A DNA stretch of 64,000 bases, taken from contig CM055095.1 in NCBI GenBank assembly GCA_029204225.1, positions 19,801,450 through 19,865,449 on the forward strand, in the 5' to 3' direction. Source of the DNA: Diphasiastrum complanatum (taxonomy: Eukaryota; Streptophyta; Lycopodiopsida; Lycopodiales; Lycopodiaceae). Both the position numbers and the translations under genes were made by a program. The notes beneath the pieces were generated by a model. The model made no database searches, was not told the origin of the DNA, and saw only the letters and a program-made list of their open reading frames with translations. Positions 1 through 11,297 of the stretch are shown one piece after another. The first letter of the stretch is position 1. Each line of letters starts with the position of its first letter.

Positions 1-1333
1 CGGCCTCCATGACTTGCAATTCCACCAAAAGCCTCTTCAACCATAGGATCTCCTTTGTTGTGGATGTTAGTGCCTTGTATTCTGATTCGGTTGAAGATAG
101 AGAAATAGTGTCTTGCTTTTTGGAAAGCCAAGACACTATGCCATTGCTAAGGAAGGTAACAAAAGCACTTGTGGACCTCCTATCCACCTTATCACCTGCA
201 AAATCAGCATCCGAATATGCCCTTAAGGCAAGATTAGATCCATCATATAAAATGCCAAAGTTCTTGGTGGCCGAGATGTACCTCAACACCCTTTTTGCAT
301 TTTTCCAATGACAAACCAATGGATTTTGCATAGATTGGCTTAGTTTGCCTACACTATAACTTAGATGAGGTCTAGTTATAGTAAGATAGATCAAGGAGCC
401 TACAAGTCTCCTATATAGTGTGATGTCCTCAAAGGATGCTTCATTATCACTATTGGAAACTTTTACATTTTGCTCCATAGAAGTTTCTACTCCTTTACAA
501 TCTTTCATTTCAAACTTTTCTAAGATAGAAGACGCATATTTGGATTGACAATTAAAACTCAAATCTTTGCCTCTTGAAACTTCTATTCCTAATATGAAAT
601 GAAGATTACCAAGATCCACCATCTTAAACTCCTTAAACAATGCTACTTTCACTTCTTGTATACCATACATTATCAAGATCTACACTTTTAGAGGATCCAA
701 GACTTAAGGAAATAGTTCCCACTCCATCTATTCTACATTCTTGATCACTTGCTGTTAGAATAGACTTTTTACAACCTACAAAAGGTACAAGAATTGAGAA
801 AAAATCCTTTTGGAATGTCATGTGGAAATAGCAAAGCTTTGTACAAGATTGGAGAACTCATCTCCAAGACCATTTAAAATTATTTGAACAAGTTCATCAT
901 CATGAATACCCTCACTAATGATGGAAAGCTCTTTGTTGAGAGATTTTATTCTCAAGACATACTCTTGAGCACTCTCATCACTCCCTCTAATGCTTTGAAG
1001 AACTTTGTTTCTAATCATAAGCACTCTAGAGGTATTTTTGGATTCATAAATCCCTTTGAGGTAGTTCCATGCCTCCTTGGCCGAGGTACAAGATGCTACC
1101 TCCTTTAGAAGTTCATTACTAACATTCATTTTCAAACAATGTAATGCTAGTCTAGCTCTCTTTTTGTACCTCACTTGATCTTGCCCTCCTTGAGGTTCTT
1201 CTTCCTCTCCTATGACAAGATCAAACATATTTTGGAGCACAAGTAGTGACTCCATTCTTACTTTCCAAGTTGAATAATTATTATAATTTAGCCTTTCACT
1301 AGCCTCAAGAAGATAGGCTCCAATTGAACCCAT
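1..1333 (-). pseudogene. Internally deleted Ty1/copia polyprotein (gag, protease scrap, RT end, RNase H)
   Basis: Read on the minus strand, a UBN2-type copia gag begins at 1333 with MGSIGAYLLEASERLN and stays open to about 818. A short stretch (790-633) follows that resembles the region just after the copia protease active site (GVGTISLSL, then LDNVWY). From about 630 to the window edge the frame reads as the end of reverse transcriptase and the start of RNase H, with KEFKMVDLGNLHFILGIEV, YSDADFAGDK, SWLSKKQDTISLSS and ESEYKAL. The protease active site, whole integrase and N-terminal RT are missing, so a large internal deletion removed about half of pol. The element runs off the left edge. 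It belongs to the same family as the plus-strand gag at 4772-5611. It cannot encode an active enzyme set. Confidence 0.85.
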
Positions 1334-1942
1334 TCTATCTAGTAACAAGTACAACAAATGTACTATTCAAAGGCTCTCCCTTCTTCCTTTCTCAGAATTT
1401 AGCTAAAATGCTACTCTCTTGAATCTCACTAGACTCAAGAAGCAAGATCTATAATGATCTTGAACTCAAAAAGATTTGGGAAAGTGTATTCTACACAATC
1501 TATTCACTTAGAACCTTGGATTTGATTTTTGGAAGTGCCAATGCCTTCCTATGGTGTTTAGAATTGGTTTTAGTTTCACTCTTGAACTAAAAACATAAGC
1601 CTCAAACTCTCTCACAAGGATTTGTAGGTTTAATAAGATTCTAACACCATTCACTCATTCAATCTATAATGGAAACAATGGTTTTTCATAAGCACATCAC
1701 TAGTTTCACTCTACACAACTTGTTTGAAGCTCAAATATTGAAAAAACACAAAGTTTTGGTGAAAGTACAACTCCAGTATCCTCTCACACGTGTGAGAAGT
1801 ACATCTGAACTTTACACACTAATTTGAACCTCAACATCACAAGTAAACTATTAGAAAAGGTCGCCCTCCTTCAAAGTGACTCTAGCACCAATGCTTTCAC
1901 CAAAATGAAGACTTTTGGATCATCAACTAAGCTCTTTGACTT

Positions 1943-1955
1943 GGCTTTGATACCA
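1943..1955 (-). other. Retrotransposon primer-binding site (initiator tRNA-Met type)
   Basis: On the minus strand this reads TGGTATCAAAGCC, one mismatch from TGGTATCAGAGC, the usual plant copia site complementary to the 3' end of initiator tRNA-Met. It lies directly against a sequence ending ...TTTTACA, as expected for the 3' end of a 5' LTR, and about 600 bases upstream of the gag start at 1333. Confidence 0.75.
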
Positions 1956-2165
1956 TGTAAAATTTCAGAGTTTAAGGACTAAAATTGATCTACAAATGAT
2001 TACAAAGAGTGATTGGTAGCTTGGGATCTTGATCTATATCAAGACTAGCTTCCAAATCTAGCTTCTACTTGACAATCTTTGTGATTCCAAGCGAGAACAA
2101 TAAAAAAAGATGATCCACGGCTTCACACCTGTGAAGTACAGCTTCTGTACGGCCTGATAAGAGAG
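1956..2165 (-). repeat. 5' LTR of the minus-strand copia element (outer edge unresolved)
   Basis: The inner LTR edge is set by the primer-binding site: on + the LTR starts TGTAAAATTTCAG at 1956, giving the canonical CA end in element orientation. The outer edge was not found because the 3' LTR lies outside the window. The end coordinate is a minimum guess. The LTR contains the inverted repeat TTCACACCTGTGAA near 2122. Confidence 0.45.
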
Positions 2166-3320
2166 AAATAGTTTACTCATCATTTACAAAGCATTCATCC
2201 ACAAAGAAAGTGCTTAAGAGAGTCAGTCTAATCCCTTGTTAAGCATCGAATTTGAGCTATTCCAAAATGGGAGAAGTGCCAAAATGGGACTTTTTACATT
2301 GACAGACATCAAGTTTGAGCTATCTCATGTGATGTTGGTTAATTATGATTACTCAATGAGCTATGTCAAGTAATACGGACCAAAATAGAGTTGTTTCACA
2401 TGTAAGTATCAAATTGAAGTTACTTAAATTTCCAAAACTTGTGATTTTGATGATTTTTTAAAAATGACAAATATGTATTAATTATTGCTTAATTTCCTAA
2501 ATAGTTAAAAGAAATCACACTTCTATTTCATAGTTTGCTTGAATGTGCTCCTTTTCTTCGTGAATTGGACAATGTCATATTCGTTCAAGCAAATTGAGAT
2601 TGGTGAGGTATCTGAATGTTTTAGTTAGTAAAGATATTTGTGGATCTTGTTAACTTTGTGTGTACATCAATTTTAATTGTATATTTGGATAAATGTATTT
2701 TGTCAATATCATTAACATTCTTGTTAAAAAAATTGCAGATAAAATTTAATCATTGACTAGCGAATATGTCTTCTGTTGAGGAAATGTCTTGAAACAGGTA
2801 TATTTATTTAATGTACAGTTAGTAGATATTATGTACTTAACATTTGGATAAGAAGATGCAATATTATCACAAAATGAAATCACGAAAAAGAGCACAAATG
2901 CTTGAGCAAAGACTTCGTGGAACATCATTGTCATCAAGTTATGGTGCCCAGCCTTGACCTAAATCGTAGGTACTATATATTTATTTGTTTAAAACTTAAG
3001 ACTGTATGTATACACATATAAATTAGCTTGTAACATTAAGCTAATCATTCTTGTAATTGTAAAATGAAATTAGTATCAACAGAGGTACAATGAAAAGATA
3101 TATTGTGAGTGCAAACAAAGCAAAGCAAAGCTTCATCATGGTGGCAAGGTTGAACAAACTACCTAGCTTGAATTCCAAATGATTTTCCATAAAGCATTTT
3201 TAGTCATGGATGATTCTAGCTATAAGAAGTTTGTATCTTGCCAAATGGGTAACCACAATCTGGATTGTGAAGAATTACCAAAAATTGGCAAATCTAGCTT
3301 GATCAAAAACCATGAAGAAT
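2166..3320. other. Non-coding AT-rich stretch
   Basis: No open frame with a recognisable product and no tRNA or repeat structure is visible. It may include the remainder of the LTR to the left and flanking host DNA. Confidence 0.4.
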
Positions 3321-3329
3321 AGTGTAAAT

Positions 3330-3966
3330 TTTGTACATAATTGGGTTCCACACATGTATGGCCAAAATGCCACGTGGCAACCCACTCCTAATGTAGGTTA
3401 GGTGAAGTCAAGAGAGTTGGCCATGTCTATTTGGTGGTCATCCCTACTTTATAGGACCTACACCTAAGTTTAAGGTGAAAATTTGACCAACTAGCTACCT
3501 ACCAAGCATAACTCTAGAATCTAGGCTAGGGTCTCATTTTAGGGCAAGAAGAGTGAATTAACTTCCTTATTACATGCTGGAAATCCACCTAACTTCAAGA
3601 AGGAAGTCGAATTTGCTATGTATTCCAATCTCCCATAGTGAGAAGATAGAATATTTTTGGAGCTCTTTGGCAATCTCAAGCTACTCCACTATGTACATTG
3701 AGTTTCTGTGATCCAAATGCAACCAAATCAATTTCTACTTGTTTCTCAGCTTGAATGTCATACTACAGGCTGTTTCTTACATGTGTGGTCTTGGATTTCA
3801 TTGTTCATCAGTGGTTTTGATTGTTAATGCTTGTTGTTTGTCAAATTGCCAATCTAGGTCAACTTTTCTGTGTCTAGTTTTTTGATATATTGTTAAGCAA
3901 GCATCCAATCACTCTTGTGGATCTTTTGTAGATTCATTTATGGAACTAAAGTACAGTACTTTCACA
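3330..3966 (+). repeat. Probable 5' LTR of plus-strand copia element
   Basis: The right edge is suggested by ...TTTCACA followed directly by a tRNA-Met-like primer-binding site at 3967. The left edge is a guess at a TG dinucleotide (TGTAAATTTTG). The 3' LTR is not present in the window, so the boundaries cannot be checked by LTR comparison. Confidence 0.4.
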
Positions 3967-3979
3967 TGGTATTATATCC
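3967..3979 (+). other. Degenerate primer-binding site
   Basis: TGGTATTATATCC begins exactly after a CA-ending putative LTR and shares the TGGTAT core of the copia tRNA-Met site. The gag of the same element begins about 800 bases downstream. Confidence 0.5.
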
Positions 3980-4403
3980 AAGTACAAGAGCATTAACCAT
4001 TGATCCTATGCAAATCCATTTTTAGCAAGTTTTGGTGCTAAAAACTAGTATTGAGAGGGCAAGCTAGAATCTTGATTTTGGTGAGGAGATTTGATCCCAA
4101 ACTTGGTAGGTGACCAAATCCATACTGTCCACATGTGTGGGCACCTCTGAACTTGCATTTAATTCATGGTATTCATTTTATCCAAAAAAATTCAATTTGT
4201 GAGCTTTTGATGTAATTTTTGGTGGAAATCTTAGGATAAGCTACCAAGATTGAGTGCCATTGATTAGATTTGACATAGGGTCATGAGATTTGATTAATCT
4301 AGGCTGAAATCAGGTCCTATAAACTTGTTTTACAGGTCTTGAAAGTACATCAAAAAGTGTGAGGGAGATTTAGTCATGTTATTGTCCAAAAATAGCCAAA
4401 ATT

Positions 4404-4750
4404 GGCAAGATTTGATTGTAAGTAGATTTCACATCATCTTATCTTCATTCCAACTTTGTGAGGGAGTGCTATAACTGAAATTATAAGTCCATTTGTTGGA
4501 TTAGAAATCTAATTTGAGTGAAACACTACAAGAGAGAGACCTTAGTGAGTTTCTAGAGACAATCAAATCCATTTCTTGGCAAGATTTGTTTGAAAATAGT
4601 TTTCACTTCATCTTATCTTCATTCCAGCTTTGTGAGGGAGTGATAGAACTATGATTATAAGTCCATTTGTTGGATTAGAAATCAAATTTGAGTGAAACAC
4701 TACAAGTGTGAGACCTTTGTGAGTTTCAAGTCAATCAAATCTATTTCTTG
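4404..4750 (+). repeat. Tandem duplication (about 174 bp) in copia leader
   Basis: Two adjacent copies, 4404-4577 and 4578-4750, share the landmarks ATCTTATCTTCATTCCA, TTTGTGAGGGAGTG, ATAAGTCCATTTGTTGG and GAGTGAAACACTACAAG in the same order, with scattered substitutions. The pair ends just before the gag start at 4772, so it enlarges the untranslated leader. Confidence 0.85.
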
Positions 4751-4771
4751 TTTGTAGAAATCACTGGTAAG

Positions 4772-5611
4772 ATGGGATCTGCTAGAGCATACCTTCTAGA
4801 AGCTAGTGAGAGATTGAATTCTACAAATTTATGCTATTTGGAAGGTTAGGATGGAGTCACTTTTGGTGCTCCAAGACCTTTATGAGTTTCTGATTGAGGA
4901 TGAAGATGAACCTTTAGGTGCACAGGAATTAGTGAGATACAAAAAGAGATCTAGGCTAGCACTTCATTGTGTGAAAATTAATGTGAGCAATGATCTTTTG
5001 AGAGAAGCATTATCATGTAAAAGTGCTAAAGAGGCTTGGGATTCTTTAAAATTAATCTATGAATCTAGCAACACTTCGAGGGTTCTCATGCTTAGAAATC
5101 AGATTTTGCAAAGCATGAAAAGAAGTGAGGAGAGTGCACAGGATTATGTACTCAGAATCAAGTCTCTAAATAGGGAGTTGGCTTCCATTGGAGAGAAGAT
5201 TCATGATGGAGAGCTTGTATAAACTGTTCTTAATGTTCTAGGAGATGACTTTGCAAATTTGGTCCAAAGTTTTGCCATCCAAGACACTTTGCCAACTAAA
5301 GAAAAACTTCACAATGTATTAGTGGCTGAAGAGTGTAGGATGCTTCATGCAAAATCTCAAATGAGTTCCTTGTCTTTGCAAGATGGTGATGAGAAAGCCA
5401 ATTTCTCATTCAAGGGCAAAAATAAGACCAATGGAAAGAAGAAGCATCCAAAGGAGGCCAAAGAAGAGGATGATGCATCAAGCTCAAAGGACAAGTCAAA
5501 GCAGAAATGCTTCTTTTGTGGAAAGAAGGGGCATTATGCTTATGAATGCTATAAGAGGCTAAGAGCACAAGTGGAGGAGGACAAACAAGGAAACCTTGCA
5601 AAGGAGGAGTA
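4772..5611 (+). pseudogene. Copia gag with zinc knuckle, broken
   Basis: The start at 4772 reads MGSARAYLLEASERLN, matching the minus-strand copy at 1333. A frameshift near 4835 moves the frame, and the main reading continues from 4851 (MESLLVLQDLYEF). One in-frame TAA at 5220-5222 interrupts it, after which the same frame runs to 5611. Near the C-terminus is a CCHC zinc knuckle, CFFCGKKGHYAYEC, which in intact gag binds element RNA in the virus-like particle. A lysine-rich linker precedes it. No protease, integrase or RT follows: the element is truncated shortly after gag. Confidence 0.88.
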
Positions 5612-5846
5612 GGAGTATGAAGTAGATATCTAAACATACTCATGCTTCGGCCATATATGGCAAGACGTATAAACAGGTACTATACACAACAATTATACGA
5701 TGAAGTTGATAGATGCTCAGTCCAGTGGGAAAGAGAAAAGAGTAATAACTCAATTTTCCTTGCAAAATGGACTCTTGTTCGGAGATGGAAAGATATGCAT
5801 GCCTGATGATGATATGTAAATGTAAAATCTCTATAAAAATGTCATG

Positions 5847-5997
5847 ATACATGATGTGCTGAACACCTCAATGTACATAGGACTATTGATTCAATACAAA
5901 GGGACTTCTATAAGCAAAGATAATACATGATGTGCAGAACACCTTAATGTACATGGGACTATTGATTCAGTACAAAGGACTTCTATAAGCACAGATA
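5847..5997. repeat. 76-bp tandem duplication
   Basis: Copies at 5847-5922 and 5923-5997 both contain ATACATGATGTGC, GAACACC, AATGTACAT, GGACTATTGATTCA and GACTTCTATAAGCA in order. Only a few substitutions separate them. There is no coding sense. Confidence 0.85.
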
Positions 5998-6074
5998 AGA
6001 CATTCATAGAATCATATGTCCTTAATTGTAGAAATATCCCAACTTACAAAAGCTATATGATTTAAGGCTACAGG

Positions 6075-6345
6075 TCTACTACATCAATTAGGGATCCCAG
6101 ACAAGAGGTGGAATAGTATTCCGTTGTGTTAATTTGTAGTTGGCCCTTTCTAGGACTCAAAAACATCATAGTACTATAATTTGGGTAAGAGTTGATCACT
6201 TGACCAAGCTAGCAAGATATTTTTCTTACAAGATTAATGCAGAGGCATCTAACTTAGTGTAGATATTCTTAGAGTGGCTTTGTTAGTTTGAGCTTCCTAT
6301 AGAACGTATGCCTTGCTAGATCATCGATGTGTCATTGATTGTAGT
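6075..6345 (+). pseudogene. Ty3/gypsy integrase relic
   Basis: In two frames the sequence matches the start of the gypsy integrase core. First comes IPDKRWNSIPL with VVGPF and DSKTS, resembling the IPERPWQSISMDF segment. After a frameshift comes WVRVDHLTKLARYFSYK, resembling the VVVDRLTKSAHF motif that carries the first catalytic Asp. Several stops follow. It is a short dead fragment about 400 bp upstream of the permease promoter. Confidence 0.65.
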
Positions 6346-6736
6346 AAAATCCAAATAATTGGCTTCTTTGCATCTGCGCCCACCTTGTCACCCTCACCAC
6401 CATATCTACCACTATCACATTGCCCATGGATGTAGAATTTACAGCCTTAGGCTTATTTCTTGTAAATTTAAAGTATTTGGGCATAATTAAAATAGGATAA
6501 AAAGGAAAACTAAGATGCATTACACAAGTTCCACCAAGTTTTTGGTTCTTTTTTGTTATATTGGACTGCACTAAGTATTTTAAGGAAAAACATTCATGAC
6601 CACTCAAAGTGCAGACACAAGGACAAATGTGTAAATGATTGGAAGAAGCTTAATAAACTCAAAATAAGAGGCAAAAGAATCTAAAAAATGGGCATGTATT
6701 GGGGAAGTTCCACCCTGCTCATTAGGGATTAAATCC

Positions 6737-6743
6737 TATAAAA
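6737..6743 (+). promoter_or_regulatory. TATA box of the amino acid permease gene
   Basis: TATAAAA sits in CCTATAAAACC, about 230 bases upstream of the chosen start codon and about 64 bases upstream of a consensus splice donor at 6801. Transcription would be expected to begin near 6765-6775. Confidence 0.55.
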
Positions 6744-6800
6744 CCCCACAACAAGCACTATTATGCTCACACCGCGCCTCCCATTCTCGTAGCAGCCCTC

Positions 6801-6803
6801 GTG

Positions 6804-6846
<43 letters not shown>

Positions 6847-6914
6847 ATAGAGAAATTGTAGCACTTCACGAGACTTACCTTCGGTTGGTCTGCTTTTGCC
6901 TGGTTCTGGTGCAG
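6801..6914 (+). other. Probable 5'UTR intron carrying a CT microsatellite
   Basis: A consensus donor GTGAGT begins at 6801, and a pyrimidine-rich acceptor ending TTCTGGTGCAG closes at 6914. The 114-bp interval is largely (CT)n at 6806-6843. Splicing it would remove the ATG at 6896 (MPGSGAG) and leave starts at 6935 or 6968. This is inferred from splice consensus only. Confidence 0.5.
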
Positions 6915-6967
6915 GAGGAAAGGAAAACAAAAGGATGAACACGTCAGCATTGCGAGTTCCTACCGAA

Positions 6968-9900
6968 ATGGAAGTCAGCAACAATTATAATAATAATATG
7001 TCACAAATTGAGAATGGCTATGGGAGCCATCAGCTGCCCACCAAATCCATCACTATAGACTCGCAAATGAAAGTCACCGATGACGATGGCCATGCTCTTC
7101 GCTCTGGTAAACTGATTGTCTCTTCTGGCTAGTGCCTTCTGCTTTTTTTCCAGCTCTAAAGAAATCTGCTTTTAATAATAAAACTAAAAACTAAGCGGCC
7201 GAAATTATCTGCCCCAAGAGCAAAACATTATTCCCGGTGTTGCAAATGATCTGCCACTTGTTTGCTTTATTTTTCTGTGATGCTGTTTCCTATCGTGAGT
7301 AGATTCACAGCTGAATTTCTCTTTTAGTTGCAACATAGCATTGCTGAGCTGCGAGAATTATATATGCAAATAATGAAGTGAAAAAGTAGCATCGCTTCTA
7401 GTGGTAATTTGAAAATGTCACAACCATATTGAGGATTAACTTGCCGTTTTCAATGAGATCTTATCCTGTTTATTGATTTTCATGCAAAAACTTAGTAGAA
7501 GTATAGTTGCATTCCATCTTGCTTGCACACATTAGGTTGAATGAAAAGAGCATATGCTTTTGGAAAAACAAATTGCCGAGTCATTGTGGCAATTTGCACC
7601 TAAAGGTTTCCAGTTCTTTTTGTCCCAGCTTGCATTCGTCTCGTCTAGCTACTCACAAGAACCTGCTGCATAATGAATATAAAAGCTTACATATAAGAGA
7701 TAAGATAAATCGAGCAGTTTTTTTTGTGGCATCAAAAACCAAAAGTAACAACAATCACACGGCCATTGGTAACTGGTTGCAGGAAATCTGTGGACTGCTT
7801 CTGCTCATGTTATAACTGCTGTCATAGGCTCAGGTGTGCTGTCATTGGCTTGGAGTATGGCTCAGTTGGGATGGATTGCTGGTCCTCTAGTCCTTCTTGC
7901 CTTTGCACTTGTTACGTACTATACTTCACTACTTTTGGCAGATTGCTATCGATCACCTGACTCCGAGACTGGAAAACGGAACTACAACTACATCGATGCT
8001 GTCAAGGCTAACTTAGGTCTATCACAAACTATTCAATCTTCCTATTTGAGTTTTCAAATTCGCAGATGAGCATGGACATATGTCCATGAACTTATTTCCA
8101 CAGAGCTTATTGTATTTCTTATGATCATACATTTCCTTCATGTTTGTTTCTTTATCCTTTATAAATTTCCAATCTATCTTCTGATTTTTATCTTTTCTTT
8201 TGCGAAACTCTGGTAATCCATAAATGCATGAAAAGGAAGCAAGATAATCTGCTTGCTTTCTGTGTTGCTGTGATGTAATTGAGGCACACTGTAATCTAGG
8301 TAAGGTCAGCAAAGACTTGACCGTATACTGTAACTTTGCTTTCAAAGTACGAAGTTTTCCCACTTCTAACCTCAAAAAGTAAAAGGGCGTAAAGAAGGAC
8401 CTCGGCTTGCTTGTAACTGATGAAATTGATATTTTTCTTCAAACCGGCATGACATTGTGCAGGCGGGATAAATACCTGGTTTTGTGGTGTAGTGCAATAT
8501 ACTAATCTAGTTGGAACAGCAATTGGCTACACAATCACTGCCTCCATCAGTATGGTGTAAGTTAAAAACTTAAGAAGTTTGCTTAACATGCCAAATACTT
8601 AAGAAGTTTGCTTAATATGCCAAATACGCAATCAAGTTCATCTTTGTAATATGTATCAGGCATAAAAAAATTCGTCTTTAAAAAACAACTGGTCTATGTG
8701 TGAATGTCTAATACAGGGCTATTGGCCGCTCCGACTGTTTCCATGAGCAAGGGAATCATGCACTTTGCCATATATCAAACAATCCATACATGGCCTTGTT
8801 TGGAGCTATACAGTTAGTGCTTTCACAAATACCAGATTTCAGTAGGATATCTTCATTATCGATTATTGCAGCAGTTATGTCATTCTCCTACTCCTTCATT
8901 GGACTGGGACTTGGAGTCCACAAAACAATTGGTATGGAATCACCCAAATCTTCTATTTACTGGATCTTTTATAAAGCAGCAAATTGGTCATATTCCATGT
9001 TTGTTATAAACATAGACTTGAGGCCTACTTTTCACTTTGCATCTGTAGATTCGCATCACCGGTTGTGATCCATACAATAGAAATGTTTAAATTACAGAAT
9101 TTATGATCAATTCTTAGCTTAATGACATTTTCTGTAAATATCAGAAAACGGCCGTATTTTAGGAAGTGCAAATGGCCCGAGTATTGGTGATGTGAGTCAA
9201 GAAGATAAAGTTTGGCAGATTTTTCAGGCTCTTGGTAACATCGCATTTGCGTACACGTTTTCAAATATCCTTATTGAAATTCAGGTATTCATGAACCAAA
9301 TTCAAATTTTTTGGTCAATGCAAGCTGTTCTTAGTGCTATCTGTGTATCCAAAGTACAAGCTCATGTACTTATATGAAAATACTACTCATGGGATGAAAT
9401 ATTTGATTAGCGGCTGAGTACTTCTCTTGCAATTTACTGTTTAGGATACGCTTAAATCACCGCCTGCTGAATACAAAACCATGAACAAGGCAACGCTTTT
9501 GGGAATTTCGACCACAACAATGTTCTACATGTCTGTTGGATGTTTTGGTTATGCCGCATTTGGAAACGATGCTCCAGGAAATTTGCTGACAGGATTTGGA
9601 TTCTACAGTCCGTTCTGGCTTGTAGATTTTGCCAATGCTTGCATTGTGGTTCACTTGGTTGGTGCTTATCAGGTAATTCAAAGCCCATTGTTTCTGCCAA
9701 AATTGTTGAGTGGTTGCATAATTTTCTATACTTCTTAAAAGCTGGAAGGCTACCTTGTCAGCCTGTCCTAGAAGAAACGTTTAAATGCTAACTTTCTATC
9801 CATGAAGCTTGTAGCCACCTAACATTGCCTTCAATATGTAGGTTTATAGCCAACCAATATTTGCCTTTGTCGAAGATTGGGCTTCAAACACATGGCCAAA

Positions 9901-10267
9901 GAACAAATTCCTCCAAAAAGAAGTTCCAGTCAACAGCCTACTTTGCGGTCCTCTTCCCATCAGTCCATTTCGACTCATTTGGCGATCCTTCTTTGTGATC
10001 TTTACAGTTATAGTCGCTATGCTTCTACCTTTTTTCAACGACATCGTGGGGCTCATGGGAGCCTTCGCTTTCTGGCCTTTGACAGTCTACTTTCCTGTGG
10101 AGATGTACATTGCGAAGTCAAAAATTAGTCGATGGTCATCGAAATGGGTTGCATTACAGATTCTGAACCTGATTTGCCTAGCCGTGTCTATAGCAGCTGG
10201 TTTGGGATCAATAGCTGGTGTCATCAAAGATCTGAACAATTACAGTCCATTTAAGACAACCTACTAA
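6968..10267 (+). CDS. AAP: Amino acid permease, AAP family (AAAP superfamily), 7 coding exons
   Basis: A proton-coupled amino acid importer of the plasma membrane. Coding exons are 6968-7106, 7783-8016, 8463-8556, 8717-8931, 9145-9284, 9445-9672 and 9842-10267. All junctions are GT-AG and the phases agree, giving 1476 nt, 491 aa, the usual AAP length (about 480-495). After a hydrophilic N-terminus (residues 1-47) comes the family signature in TM1, GSGVLSLAW (62-70), followed by AQLGWIAGP. Later landmarks are LLADCYRSPD, NYNYIDAVKANLGG, WFCGVVQYTNLVG, HEQGNHALCHISNNPYM, KVWQIFQALGNIAFAY, the ILIEIQDTLKSPP motif, YAAFGNDAPGNLLTGFGFY and, at the C-terminus, PFFNDIVGLMGAFAFWPLTVYFP. The protein ends NYSPFKTTY. 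The start at 6968 (MEVSNN) gives typical length; 6935 would add 11 residues. No stop or frameshift interrupts it, so it looks functional. Subtype within AAP was not determined. Confidence 0.95.
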
Positions 10268-11243
10268 GCAAATTTCGTTGCTACCCATGTCAAGATTTGT
10301 CTCTGAGACAGAGCAGGAATTCCTGAAGGGGCATGTATGCTCCCCTTTGAAGTTCAATAGGGCTGGTCATAGAATTTTAGACACCAGTCTTAACTTAATG
10401 TTATCTGTCTGGAGCATTATGCTTTAAGTGTAAGCTGCTCTAGTTCCACAGGAAAAGAAGAAACCCATAAAAGAAGAGGTAAGACTGGTAGAGGAAACCT
10501 GCTGTGCTATGTAGAGATCAAGAACACAGATCATAAAACAGGCAAGGGGTCTTCCGGCTTGGAGTTTTTGGCAGAGTTGAATGATCCATGAGCTGGAAAG
10601 CTTCCATTTGAAAATCAAGTGTTCTATGATCTGACAGATACTTTAATATCTAAGATATGAATCCTATATTTCTGTTTGTAACATATTTTCCTTCAGGTTT
10701 GTCCTGTGCTGACTAATTGATTTCATTTCTGTAAATTTGTGATCATACTTACAAAAATCATTGTCCCATACAAATCCAAACATAGGGCTGTACAGGAGGA
10801 ACGTATACCTATATGGGTCATCTGCCAGCTAAATAAGCATAAGCAGCGGGATGTGCTCGGAGGGGTAGTAGGGTTTTTTTTTTTTTCTTTGAGTGGGAGG
10901 GAGGGGGGGGGAATTGTGGCGCATCTCAAAGGCAACTCAGCATTTTCAGCCCCCCGCCACTAATTCTCTGTCCCTTGTCCACTCCCCATTAAGTGTTCTC
11001 TCCTTTTTCTCTCCCCCTTAATCTGAATTCTTGGGGGCTGAATCCTGAGCATGCCTCCAAGCCCCCTTCGCGGGGAGGGGAGTGTTTGACATCTACACAA
11101 AGTGGGAAAGCAACTGGGGATTCTTCCATTAGTTATCCAACGTGTCCTATTAGGTAAGTAGTTGGCAAGGGGGAGCCATTTTGGGCTCCATACCTTTCTT
11201 CATATCAAATCGTTCAAATGAAAAAGAGAGAGAAATGATGAGA
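10268..11243 (+). other. 3' flank of the permease gene
   Basis: This should contain the 3'UTR, but no unambiguous polyadenylation signal was identified. A T-run followed by a G-run lies near 10868-10912. No further coding sequence is recognised. Confidence 0.4.

Positions 11244-11293
<50 letters not shown>
11244..11293. repeat. (CT)n microsatellite
   Basis: About 24 uninterrupted CT units follow ATGAGATA. Confidence 0.97.

Positions 11294-11297
<4 letters not shown>

Noticed and set aside
1-311. Plus-strand frame at the left edge
   Set aside because: It is antisense to copia RNase H, whose motifs are clear on the minus strand.
6896-6967. Upstream ATG codons (6896 and 6935) as the permease start
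   Set aside because: 6896 falls inside a likely 5'UTR intron. 6935 is possible, but the start at 6968 gives the usual AAP length.
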